The notes under the pieces were generated by a model, which saw nothing but the letters and a program-made list of their open reading frames with translations, was not told where the DNA came from and did not search any database. Below are positions 7,302 to 14,034 of a stretch of 23,239 nucleotides of DNA, in pieces; the first letter of the stretch is position 1, and every line of letters begins with the position of its first letter. The position numbers and the translations under genes were made by a program. Origin of the DNA: an uncultured Lachnospiraceae bacterium (lineage in GTDB: Bacteria; Bacillota; Clostridia; Lachnospirales; Lachnospiraceae); assembly GCA_910586125.1 (NCBI GenBank), contig CAJUHP010000008.1, positions 74,287 to 97,525 of the forward strand, in the 5' to 3' direction.

Positions 7302-9578
7302 CTAACGATTTTCTCCCACATATAACTGCACCCGATTCTGGATCATATGGGACACATCCTCCGCCGATCTCTGTCCGGCAAAATAGGCGGCAGCCTCTTC
7401 CTCGACGATCTGCAGCACCATACGATCCGCATCGGAAACGCCTTTGCCGTTTTCGATCATATGGACGATGGCGGCGATGTCCTCCTCGGAGGGAGCCGGA
7501 AGGTCAAAATGCAGACTGTTATAGGAATAGCTGGTTCCCTTGTCGGTCTGGAACAATCTCAAAAGCGAACTTTCGCGGATTGGGAAATATCCGTGGTTTA
7601 TAATCTGAAACGGTTCGGCTAACAATAGGCTGATAAATTCCCAGGCCGCCTCCTTATCTGGACATGATTCCAGGATTGCCAGAGAAAAGCGAGGTGTCAA
7701 CAGTGTTCCTCTGCCGTCGGAGGACGGATATCCGATGCAATTCACTGGTTCATAGGCAAAAAAAGCACATTGAAGCTGATAATCCGGTATCTGATAGATA
7801 TCCAAAGTGTTTAAAAGAATCTTATTTTGAGCAATTTGTTCCATAAAATCATCGTTAAAAGCATCTCTCTCTTCCGGCAACATACTGCAGAACTCCAAAA
7901 GGCTCTGAAAGTGCGCGCTGTCAAACGAACAGTTTCCTGTATTCCAGTCAATAAAGTCTTCCATGCCAAGCATAAGAAGCCGCTGCAGCGCATTTTCTCT
8001 GTCAATTCCGCGAATCAGCATTGTTTCCGGCGGATATTCCTGAAGCAGAGCCTGCATATCCGACACGGTCCAGGCAGTTCGCTCTCCGATCACCGAAGTT
8101 TTTCCGATCAGGCTCTGAATCCGAAATCCCGGAACGATTCCGTATAATTTTCCGTTTCGCTCATATATGGACAAGACAGTAGAAAAAAAGTCCTCTTTTT
8201 TTGTATCCGCGCATTGCTCCATCAAAGGGTACAGATCTGTCAGAAATCCCTTGGTGATCATGGCATCCGTATTGACGGCATTCAAATCCAGAATATCCGG
8301 GCCATGTCCTGAAAGGATATCAGCCTGAAGCAGCATACGGCCTGCCTCATCGTTTCCGTATTCCTTCACTTGGATCTGGCAGGAACTGCTTGTCCTATTG
8401 AATGTGATAATCTGTTCAGAGATTGCGTAATCGGCTTGCAGCGTGCCGAGAGTCAACGTAGCTTTTTGCGGTACCTGAGAAGCGGGGGTCCAGGTTAAAA
8501 TGACCGTTTCCACAAAATTGTCAGATCTCAGAGAGTCGTACTGGTTGGTTAAGGCCAGAATGTGTCCATCCGACAGGGACGCCAGCAGATAAATATCGTT
8601 TGGCTTAATGCCGATATTAATCCAGTTCAGCAGTTCTTCACAGGATTGCGCCGTCATATCGTAGCGGTACAGGGTATTGCCGGAAGAGATAAGAAGCGTA
8701 TTCTCACTCTCAAAACAGGCCAGGTCAATCTGTTTGGGCAGTCCCTCCCAGGTTTCGGCCAACCGGCCGGAGGAAGGATCTATGCTGCGCAGAACGGTGT
8801 GTGCTTCTCCGGGTAATATCTGTTGTCTGCCCAGGTAAAACACTTGGCCGTTTGGGTTTTGGTATATCCCGTTGCTGCGGTCTGTCTCTTCTGCAAAAAG
8901 CAGCTCTCCCTGCGAATTGAACGTCACAATGACAGCGGACATACCGTTCAGCATAATATAAATATGATCTTCCTTGTCCGTTTTTATATACTTTGGAAAA
9001 AGGTCTCTCAAGTCCCTTTTACCGTTGTCGCTCAAAGATTCGGTGATATCCACACGTCGGATTTCCTGCCCGTCTTTTGTGCGGTAAATCAGATGAAACG
9101 AATCGTCTCCGTCCCCAAGTTCTCCCGCCGTTATTATGGTCAGCAAAACCAGGGTATTCTCCTGCAGCGTTGTGACGGCTATGATGTATTCCTGTTCACC
9201 GAGATTTCTCTGCAGAGGTTCGGTTTTGCGTGTGTTTAGATCCATCGCCCAGAATTCTTGATAAAAAGTGTCGGTTTCCGGATCATAACAGGACTGATCC
9301 TTATAGACAACATCGCCGCATTGGAATTCGGAGGACGGCGAATCGTTGATGTTATCTATCTTCTGAAAGGATGGTACATACAAATATTCTTCATCCGGCG
9401 GCGGATTGGTATTTTCTACGGGTATTTCATCAGAAGGTCTCCCCTGCGCAGAAACCGGCTGTTGGCTGGCTGTTTTTGATTCGATAGAAAAAGTTTCTTC
9501 TGTGTTCTGACATCCGATAAGGGACAAGAAAAGGCATAAGCATAATCCGATGATGGTGTATTTTTTAATGGTATTCAT
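7302..9578 (-). CDS. Lipoprotein: propeller-like N-terminal half plus extracellular solute-binding domain
   Basis: This is a 758-residue membrane-anchored protein. Its signal peptide ends in a lipobox (LSLIGC, C23), followed by a Ser/Pro-rich linker. Residues about 70-370 look like a beta-propeller (repeating units such as DHIYIMLNGMSAVIVTFNSQ, QVFYLGRQ, NTLYRYD). From about 380 onward it resembles an ABC-type family 1 solute-binding protein (QIITFNRTSSSCQIQV, LLQADILSGHGPDILDL, KLYGIVPGFRIQSLIG, AAWEFISLLL). Ligand unknown, probably a sugar or peptide. No ABC permease or ATPase genes adjoin it, so it may act as a sensor or work with a distant transporter. ATG 9578 is chosen over the in-frame ATG 9593 because it has GAGGG 7 nt upstream while 9593 has none. 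A 19-codon ORF ends 11 nt before it. Confidence 0.82.
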   Translation of the reverse strand: MNTIKKYTIIGLCLCLFLSLIGCQNTEETFSIESKTASQQPVSAQGRPSDEIPVENTNPPPDEEYLYVPSFQKIDNINDSPSSEFQCGDVVYKDQSCYDPETDTFYQEFWAMDLNTRKTEPLQRNLGEQEYIIAVTTLQENTLVLLTIITAGELGDGDDSFHLIYRTKDGQEIRRVDITESLSDNGKRDLRDLFPKYIKTDKEDHIYIMLNGMSAVIVTFNSQGELLFAEETDRSNGIYQNPNGQVFYLGRQQILPGEAHTVLRSIDPSSGRLAETWEGLPKQIDLACFESENTLLISSGNTLYRYDMTAQSCEELLNWINIGIKPNDIYLLASLSDGHILALTNQYDSLRSDNFVETVILTWTPASQVPQKATLTLGTLQADYAISEQIITFNRTSSSCQIQVKEYGNDEAGRMLLQADILSGHGPDILDLNAVNTDAMITKGFLTDLYPLMEQCADTKKEDFFSTVLSIYERNGKLYGIVPGFRIQSLIGKTSVIGERTAWTVSDMQALLQEYPPETMLIRGIDRENALQRLLMLGMEDFIDWNTGNCSFDSAHFQSLLEFCSMLPEERDAFNDDFMEQIAQNKILLNTLDIYQIPDYQLQCAFFAYEPVNCIGYPSSDGRGTLLTPRFSLAILESCPDKEAAWEFISLLLAEPFQIINHGYFPIRESSLLRLFQTDKGTSYSYNSLHFDLPAPSEEDIAAIVHMIENGKGVSDADRMVLQIVEEEAAAYFAGQRSAEDVSHMIQNRVQLYVGENR

Positions 9579-9589
9579 TTTTGTTACCC

Positions 9590-9649
9590 TCATTTTTTTG
9601 GTCTGGAGTAAAACATATTTCCATATTTATGGATAATTGTAAAAGCCAT
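9590..9649 (-). CDS. Possible 19-residue leader ORF upstream of the lipoprotein gene
   Basis: An ATG at 9649 with a strong AAGGAG site (9659-9664, 9 nt spacing) opens a 19-codon frame that ends in TGA at 9590-9592. The TGA overlaps the GAGGG ribosome binding site of the lipoprotein gene, an arrangement typical of translational coupling or a leader peptide. The product (MAFTIIHKYGNMFYSRPKK) has no recognised family and is basic. It lies between the relQ terminator and the lipoprotein start. No convincing promoter was found between terminator and ORF, so whether it is transcribed is open. Confidence 0.4.
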   Translation of the reverse strand: MAFTIIHKYGNMFYSRPKK

Positions 9650-9683
9650 GGTATTTGTCTCCTTTTTTATTTTGTACAGAGCA

Positions 9684-9718
9684 AAAAGCGGGGCATCCCG
9701 CATTAGCGGGAATGCCCC
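9684..9718 (-). terminator. Intrinsic terminator of relQ
   Basis: A 12-bp GC-rich stem with one bulged base (9690-9701 with 9706-9718) has a loop of 9702-9705 and is followed on the minus strand by a run of T residues (9684-9688). The TAA stop codon of the alarmone synthetase lies in the loop, so ribosomes finishing translation would meet the forming hairpin. Confidence 0.85.
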
Positions 9719-10347
9719 TCACAGTAGCGCTCCATCTGCGCTTCGATCTCCTCCAGTTGTTTGGCATAGCCAAGAAATTCTTCCACCAGCATTTCCTGGG
9801 CCATAGGCTGTCGGGGTTCTTTTTTATAACAGATCCGATGTTCCATACTGGCCCAGAAATCCATGGACATGGTACGGAGCTGCAGTTCTACCGGATAATA
9901 ATCCATGCCGTCGGTATGATAGACCGGTACGCCGAATACAATGTGGTAACTGCGGTAGCCATTGGGCTTGGGATTTCGTATGTAGTCGCGTTCTTTCAGA
10001 ATAATCAGATCTTTCTGCCGTTTGATGATATTCACAATCCAGTCGATATCCTTGATAAAATGACAGATAACCCGGATACCGGCGATATCTGTCAGGTTAT
10101 CTCTGGCATTTTCTATCGTTGCCTCCAGTTGCTGCCGGCGGAGCTTTCCGTCGATGCTGCCGGCAGTCTTGATCCGGCTCTGGATATGGTGGATGGGATC
10201 GTTCTGATATTTGCGGGAAAAGTCCTTATTCAGAGCTTCGATCCGGTACAGCATATTCTGCAGGGCATCCACATAGGGGACAATGAGTTCCATATACGTT
10301 CTTTCGTTCAGGCGGCAAGGGGCCGCAGTTGTAAGCGTGTTTACCAT
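9703..10347 (-). CDS. relQ: Small alarmone synthetase (RelQ/YjbM-type GTP pyrophosphokinase)
   Basis: This is a 214-residue RelA/SpoT synthetase-domain protein without a hydrolase, TGS or ACT domain. It would make (p)ppGpp from ATP and GDP or GTP in the cytoplasm. Family motifs are all present: RIKTAGSIDGKLRRQ, LTDIAGIRVICHF, ERDYIRNPKPNGYRSYH, and VELQLRTMSMDFWASMEHRICYK with the catalytic Glu. Length matches B. subtilis RelQ. Three in-frame ATGs exist (10377, 10359, 10347); 10347 is chosen because only it has a good site (GGAG, 6 nt). The gene is monocistronic with a strong terminator. Its upstream region carries a TATACT -10 candidate (10431-10436), an 11-bp tandem repeat and a 12-bp inverted repeat, suggesting regulation. 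It is divergent from the esterase gene. Confidence 0.9.
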   Translation of the reverse strand: MVNTLTTAAPCRLNERTYMELIVPYVDALQNMLYRIEALNKDFSRKYQNDPIHHIQSRIKTAGSIDGKLRRQQLEATIENARDNLTDIAGIRVICHFIKDIDWIVNIIKRQKDLIILKERDYIRNPKPNGYRSYHIVFGVPVYHTDGMDYYPVELQLRTMSMDFWASMEHRICYKKEPRQPMAQEMLVEEFLGYAKQLEEIEAQMERYCEGHSR

Positions 10348-10379
10348 AAAAATCTCCATATCTTGCTTTAGGACCATTC

Positions 10380-10401
10380 ATTTCTATACAATTTCTATAC
10401 A
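10380..10401 (-). repeat. Perfect 11-bp tandem direct repeat upstream of relQ
   Basis: ATTTCTATACA (plus-strand reading) occurs twice back to back at 10380-10390 and 10391-10401, one helical turn apart, 33 nt upstream of the preferred relQ start and about 30 nt downstream of the candidate -10. It could be a regulator site or a leader RNA feature. No regulator is identified. Confidence 0.6.
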
Positions 10402-10464
10402 GAGAGATAAAGTCTCCCTTTTACCTCTTCAGTATAACGGGAAATTATGTCTAATCTATGAGCG

Positions 10465-10511
10465 AAAAGTTACAAATATCTTTATTAATTATAAAACCTT
10501 TTGTAACTTTT
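10465..10511. repeat. Perfect 12-bp inverted repeat in the relQ/esterase divergent region
   Basis: AAAAGTTACAAA (10465-10476) and its exact reverse complement TTTGTAACTTTT (10500-10511) are separated by 23 AT-rich bases, so the arm centres are 35 bp apart. It lies between the candidate relQ -10 and the esterase promoter. It may be a two-site operator or a hairpin. The rest of the 10348-10629 intergenic stretch holds promoter elements and no gene. Confidence 0.6.
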
Positions 10512-10552
10512 TAATAAAATAAGATTCTTTGTTAAGCCTGGACAAAAACTGC

Positions 10553-10581
10553 TTGCTCCGGTTTTTTCTTTGTGATATAGT
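10553..10581 (+). promoter_or_regulatory. Extended -10 promoter of the esterase/ATP-grasp operon
   Basis: TATAGT (10576-10581) is preceded by the extended element TG (10573-10574 in TGTGATATAGT). A weak TTGCTC -35 (10553-10558) lies 17 nt upstream. The predicted start is near 10588, so the transcript would begin just before a GC-rich hairpin. Confidence 0.55.
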
Positions 10582-10596
10582 ATTTTTTAAACAACG

Positions 10597-10613
10597 GCGC
10601 GGCTTGTCCGCGC
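10597..10613 (+). other. 5' leader hairpin before the esterase ribosome binding site
   Basis: GCGCGG (10597-10602) pairs with CCGCGC (10608-10613) around a 5-nt loop, close to the predicted transcript 5' end and only a few bases before the AGGGAGG site at 10616-10622. It may stabilise the mRNA or affect initiation (inference). Confidence 0.4.
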
Positions 10614-10629
10614 ACAGGGAGGCATCAAA

Positions 10630-11397
10630 ATGATAAAGACATGGAATGTTACAATTCCGGTTCTGACAGGTAAAGAGCAGCGAAAAGCATATCTCTATCT
10701 GCCGGAATCCTATGACTGGGAACCGGAGCGGCGCTATCCGGTTCTGTACATGTTCGACGGGCACAATGTTTTTTTTGACTCGCATGCAACGTACGGAAAA
10801 AGCTGGGGTATGAAGGAATACCTGGATCGGACCGCTCAGCCTTTGATTGTGGCGGCGGTGGAATGCAATCACAGCCCGGATAACGGACGGCTCAGGGAAT
10901 ATTCTCCCTACAGCTTTGAAGACCCGTATTTCGGCGCTGTGACCGGACAGGGAATTGAGACGATGGAATGGCTGATACATACGTTCAAAGAAGATATTGA
11001 CCGGCGATTCCGCACGATTCCCGGTCGGGAACATACGTTTATCGCGGGCAGTTCCATGGGGGGATTGATGAGTTTTTATGCATTGTTTGCTTACAACGAG
11101 GTGTTTTCCAGAGCCGCTGCGCTCTCTCCCTCTCTGTGGGTAGCACCCCGCCGTCTGGAACACATGGCCAGACAGGCAAAGCTGGATCCCGTCACGGTTT
11201 TGTATATGGACTACGGATCCAGAGAATTGGCGGGGCATCGGGGAATGACGGAGCATTTCAGCCGTATGACTGGTCTTTTGATGAGACGCCAGTTGTTTGT
11301 AGAGAGCCGGATTGTACCGGAGGGCGAACATTGCGAGGCAAGCTGGGAACAGCAGATCCCATTCTTTATGAACACGTTTTTCTACGATTTTTCATAA
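10630..11397 (+). CDS. Alpha/beta-hydrolase-fold putative esterase (EstD/Fes-like)
   Basis: This is a 255-residue cytoplasmic protein of the putative esterase family (PF00756; enterochelin esterase and S-formylglutathione hydrolase relatives). No signal peptide is seen. Visible parts are the RRYPVLYMFDGHNVF strand and oxyanion region, the nucleophile elbow FIAGSSMGG with S142, the acid candidate D194 in LYMDYGS, and H234 in PEGEHCEASW, giving a complete Ser-Asp-His triad. Substrate unknown. It has a strong AGGGAGG site before ATG 10630 and an extended -10 promoter. The ATP-grasp gene follows after 55 nt, with its own AAAAGGAG site and no terminator between, so the two form an operon and may act on the same ester or amide-containing compound (inference). 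Confidence 0.85.
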   Translation: MIKTWNVTIPVLTGKEQRKAYLYLPESYDWEPERRYPVLYMFDGHNVFFDSHATYGKSWGMKEYLDRTAQPLIVAAVECNHSPDNGRLREYSPYSFEDPYFGAVTGQGIETMEWLIHTFKEDIDRRFRTIPGREHTFIAGSSMGGLMSFYALFAYNEVFSRAAALSPSLWVAPRRLEHMARQAKLDPVTVLYMDYGSRELAGHRGMTEHFSRMTGLLMRRQLFVESRIVPEGEHCEASWEQQIPFFMNTFFYDFS

Positions 11398-11452
11398 TAT
11401 CCCGCCGGCGTTGTGAGCCGGAAAGATAAATACCATAAAAGGAGCGCTACCT

Positions 11453-12787
11453 ATGAAGAATGTCATTTTTATTTCTCCGAATTTTCCTACGAATTACTGG
11501 CTGTTCTGCCGGGAACTGAAAAGAAATGGTATGAATGTGCTGGGGATCGGTGATCAGCCCTATGAAGAGCTGACCGAAGAGCTGAAAGGCAGTTTGAACG
11601 AGTATTTCTGGGTTTCCAACCTGGAGAACGATGAGGAGGTTTACCGGGCTGTTGCGTTCCTGATTTATAAGCATGGGAAGATCGACTGGCTGGAATCCAA
11701 CAACGAATACTGGCTGGAGCGGGATGCCTGGCTCCGCACGGATTTTCACATTACCAGCGGTTTTCAGGCGGAGGATGTTCCCCGTATCAAGTACAAATCT
11801 AAAATGAAGGAGTATTACCGTCAGGCCGGGATTCCGGTTGCCCGCTATCATATGGTGGATACGCTGGAAGAATGTCTGGCTTTTGCTGATGAGGTGGGAT
11901 ATCCGGTGGTGGCGAAGCCGGATAACGGAGTTGGTGCTTCTCACACCTTTAAAATCGAGGACGAACGGCAGATGCGCCGTTTTTTCCAGGATAAGTGGCA
12001 GGATATTCCTTATATTATGGAAGAATTTGTGGACGGGGAAGTGAATTCCTATGATGCCATCATTGACTCGCGCGGAGAACCGCTGTTTGAAACCGGAAAC
12101 GTTACGCCTATGTCCATTATGGATATCGTCAATAACAAGGATAATTCTATCTTCTATATCCGTAAGAAACTGCCGGACGATATCCGCGAGATGGGGCGGG
12201 CTGCTGTAAAAAGCTTTGGCGTCAAGAGCCGTTTCATCCATTTCGAGTTTTTCCGGCTGTTAAGAGATCAGGAGGGCCTGGGAAAGAAAGGCGACGTGAC
12301 AGCTCTGGAGGTGAATATGCGTCCCAGCGGCGGCGTGACCCCGGATATGATTAATTTTGCCCACAGCACGGATGTCTATAAGATCTGGGCCGACATGATT
12401 GCCTTTGATTTTTCTACGATCCCGGCGGGAAAGCATTCGTACTGTGCGTTTGTCGGACGCCGGGACGGCAAAGATTTTGTTATGAAGCATACCGATATTT
12501 TGGAGAAATACCACTCTCATCTGCGGATGGCGGAGCGGATTCCGGATGTTCTCTCAGGAGCCATGGGCAATCAGATGTATATTGCCATCTTTGATACAGA
12601 AGAAGAGATGAACGAATATTATGACAATATGCTGGAATGCCGGCAAAAGACATCGGATGGAAAGGAAGAATCCGAAGAAGCAGTAACAGCGGCAGCAGAG
12701 GAAAAAATCACGCAGGAGGCTGTTTTGGGAAAAGATGAGGCGGCAGCCGCCTCGCAGGAAGAAGTCTCTTCGGATATCGCAGAATAG
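11453..12787 (+). CDS. ATP-grasp domain ligase (carbamoyl-phosphate-synthase-like)
   Basis: This is a 444-residue ATP-grasp protein. It has a Rossmann-like N-terminal part (NVIFISPNFPTNYWLFCRELKRNG), a central ATP-binding part (KSKMKEYYRQAGIPVARYH, then GYPVVAKPDNGVGASHTFKI and IPYIMEEFVDGEVNSYDAI), and the metal-binding end FIHFEFFRL and TALEVNMRPSGGVTPDMIN. Such enzymes join a carboxylate to an amine or thiol through an acyl phosphate; the substrate here is not known. The last about 45 residues are a low-complexity Ala/Glu/Ser tail beyond the catalytic fold. The upstream partner is an esterase-fold hydrolase. A bidirectional terminator follows 21 nt after the stop. Confidence 0.88.
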   Translation: MKNVIFISPNFPTNYWLFCRELKRNGMNVLGIGDQPYEELTEELKGSLNEYFWVSNLENDEEVYRAVAFLIYKHGKIDWLESNNEYWLERDAWLRTDFHITSGFQAEDVPRIKYKSKMKEYYRQAGIPVARYHMVDTLEECLAFADEVGYPVVAKPDNGVGASHTFKIEDERQMRRFFQDKWQDIPYIMEEFVDGEVNSYDAIIDSRGEPLFETGNVTPMSIMDIVNNKDNSIFYIRKKLPDDIREMGRAAVKSFGVKSRFIHFEFFRLLRDQEGLGKKGDVTALEVNMRPSGGVTPDMINFAHSTDVYKIWADMIAFDFSTIPAGKHSYCAFVGRRDGKDFVMKHTDILEKYHSHLRMAERIPDVLSGAMGNQMYIAIFDTEEEMNEYYDNMLECRQKTSDGKEESEEAVTAAAEEKITQEAVLGKDEAAAASQEEVSSDIAE

Positions 12788-12801
12788 GGAACAAGATCAT
12801 A

Positions 12802-12845
12802 AAAAGAAGGATGCCGCGCAGAAAAAATGCCGCGGCATCCTTTTT
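12802..12845. terminator. Bidirectional terminator between the ATP-grasp gene and ilvE
   Basis: A perfect 10-bp stem (GGATGCCGCG, 12809-12818, with 12831-12840) has a 12-nt loop. Five T residues follow on the plus strand (12841-12845), and a T-rich tract (complement of 12801-12808, interrupted by C) follows on the minus strand. It sits between converging genes and can serve both. Confidence 0.9.
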
Positions 12846-12862
12846 AGCTTAAGATATGTTTT

Positions 12863-13924
12863 CTACAGCTCCATCGTCCATCCATACGGATCTTCGATCT
12901 TACCCCACTGAATCCCGGTCAGATAATCATACAGCTTTTGGGTCAGAGGTCCTGTCTGGAAGCCGCTTATGGTAGTGATCTCGCCCTTGTAGTTCAGTTC
13001 GCCAATTGGAGAGATGACGGCGGCCGTGCCGGTTCCCCAGGCTTCTTCCAATCTTCCATCGCGGGCGGCCAGCATCAGCTCGTGAATGGACAGGCGGCGC
13101 TCTTCCACCTCATATCCCCAGTCTTTCAAAATATGGAGGATGGAATCGCGGGTGACGCCGGGCAGCACGGAACCCTCCAGGGGCGGCGTGACCACCTTCC
13201 CGTCGATTTTAAACATCACGTTCATAGTGCCGACTTCTTCCACATATTCCCGGTGTACGCCGTCCAGCCAAAGAACCTGGGTGTAGCCAAGCTTCTGGGC
13301 CTTTTCCTGAGCCTTGACCGAAGCCGCGTAATTGCCGCCGCATTTGCAGAAGCCGGTTCCGCCGATGACGGCGCGGACATACTCGTCTTCCACATAAATC
13401 TTTACCGGATTTACACCCTCCGGATAATAGCAGCCCACAGGAGACAGAATAATATAGAAACGAAAACTGCAGGGCGGATGAACGCCGATTGTGCATTCGC
13501 TGGCATATGTCACAGGGCGGATGTACAGAGATGTCTCCGGAAGATTCGGAATCCAGTCCTGTTCCACCTTTACCAGTTCTCTGACCGCCTCGATAAACAT
13601 GTCCACCGGCACCTGCGCCATGCAGAGGCGTTCGTTGGACTTCTGCATTCTGCGGGCGTTCATATCCGGACGGAAAAAGAGAATGCGGCTATCTGCGGTG
13701 CGGTAGGCTTTCAGACCCTCAAATGTTTCCAGTCCGTAGTGAAGCGTCACACAGCGGGGGTCCATAATAAAATCATCGTATGGCAGGATCTGCGGGTCGT
13801 GCCAGCCGCGTCCCTCGTCATAATCCATGACAAACATATAATCCGTGACAAACTTGCCGAATCCCAGATGGTTCGGGTCCGGTTTTTCTTTCAACTGTGC
13901 AGCTTTTGTAAATTTGATTTCCAT
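12863..13924 (-). CDS. ilvE: Branched-chain amino acid aminotransferase
   Basis: This is a 353-residue fold-type IV PLP enzyme interconverting Leu, Ile and Val with their 2-oxoacids. It belongs to the longer, eukaryote-like BCAT subgroup. Visible parts are LHYGLETFEGLKAYR, the PLP lysine K194 in GGTGFCKCGGNYAAS, E230 in EEVGTMNVMF, and PPLEGSVLPGVTRDSIL near the end. ATG 13924 is chosen because an AAGGGGGA site lies 7 nt upstream; the in-frame ATG at 13942 overlaps that site itself. It is monocistronic: its own good promoter lies at 13979-14006 and a bidirectional terminator lies 23 nt after the stop. No T-box or leader peptide is seen in the short leader. Confidence 0.95.
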   Translation of the reverse strand: MEIKFTKAAQLKEKPDPNHLGFGKFVTDYMFVMDYDEGRGWHDPQILPYDDFIMDPRCVTLHYGLETFEGLKAYRTADSRILFFRPDMNARRMQKSNERLCMAQVPVDMFIEAVRELVKVEQDWIPNLPETSLYIRPVTYASECTIGVHPPCSFRFYIILSPVGCYYPEGVNPVKIYVEDEYVRAVIGGTGFCKCGGNYAASVKAQEKAQKLGYTQVLWLDGVHREYVEEVGTMNVMFKIDGKVVTPPLEGSVLPGVTRDSILHILKDWGYEVEERRLSIHELMLAARDGRLEEAWGTGTAAVISPIGELNYKGEITTISGFQTGPLTQKLYDYLTGIQWGKIEDPYGWTMEL

Positions 13925-13978
13925 GAGAAAATCCCCCTTCATGATAGCGGTTTTTCTTTTCCAATCGCTTTTCTTTTT

Positions 13979-14006
13979 ACTATAGCACTTGAGACCGTCT
14001 TGTCAA
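13979..14006 (-). promoter_or_regulatory. Sigma-A-like promoter of ilvE
   Basis: A perfect TTGACA -35 (14001-14006), a 16-nt spacer and a TATAGT -10 (13979-13984) lie on the minus strand about 55 nt upstream of the ilvE start. No clear terminator separates it from the DUF711 gene, apart from a weak A/T-only inverted repeat near 14022-14046, so read-through from upstream is possible. Confidence 0.75.
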
Positions 14007-14034
14007 TCCCTGTACCAGAAAAAATTCAATTCCC

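Noticed and set aside
11405..11421. Small GC-rich hairpin between the esterase and ATP-grasp genes as a terminator.
   Set aside because: The stem is only 5 bp and no T-run follows. The spacing supports an operon.
10489..12241. Long minus-strand frames opposite the esterase and ATP-grasp genes.
   Set aside because: Both plus-strand genes have intact motifs, good ribosome binding sites and a promoter. The minus frames resemble no family.
13925..14034. A T-box or amino-acid-responsive leader before ilvE.
   Set aside because: The leader is only about 50 nt after the promoter, with no T-box sequence, leader peptide or terminator-antiterminator pair.
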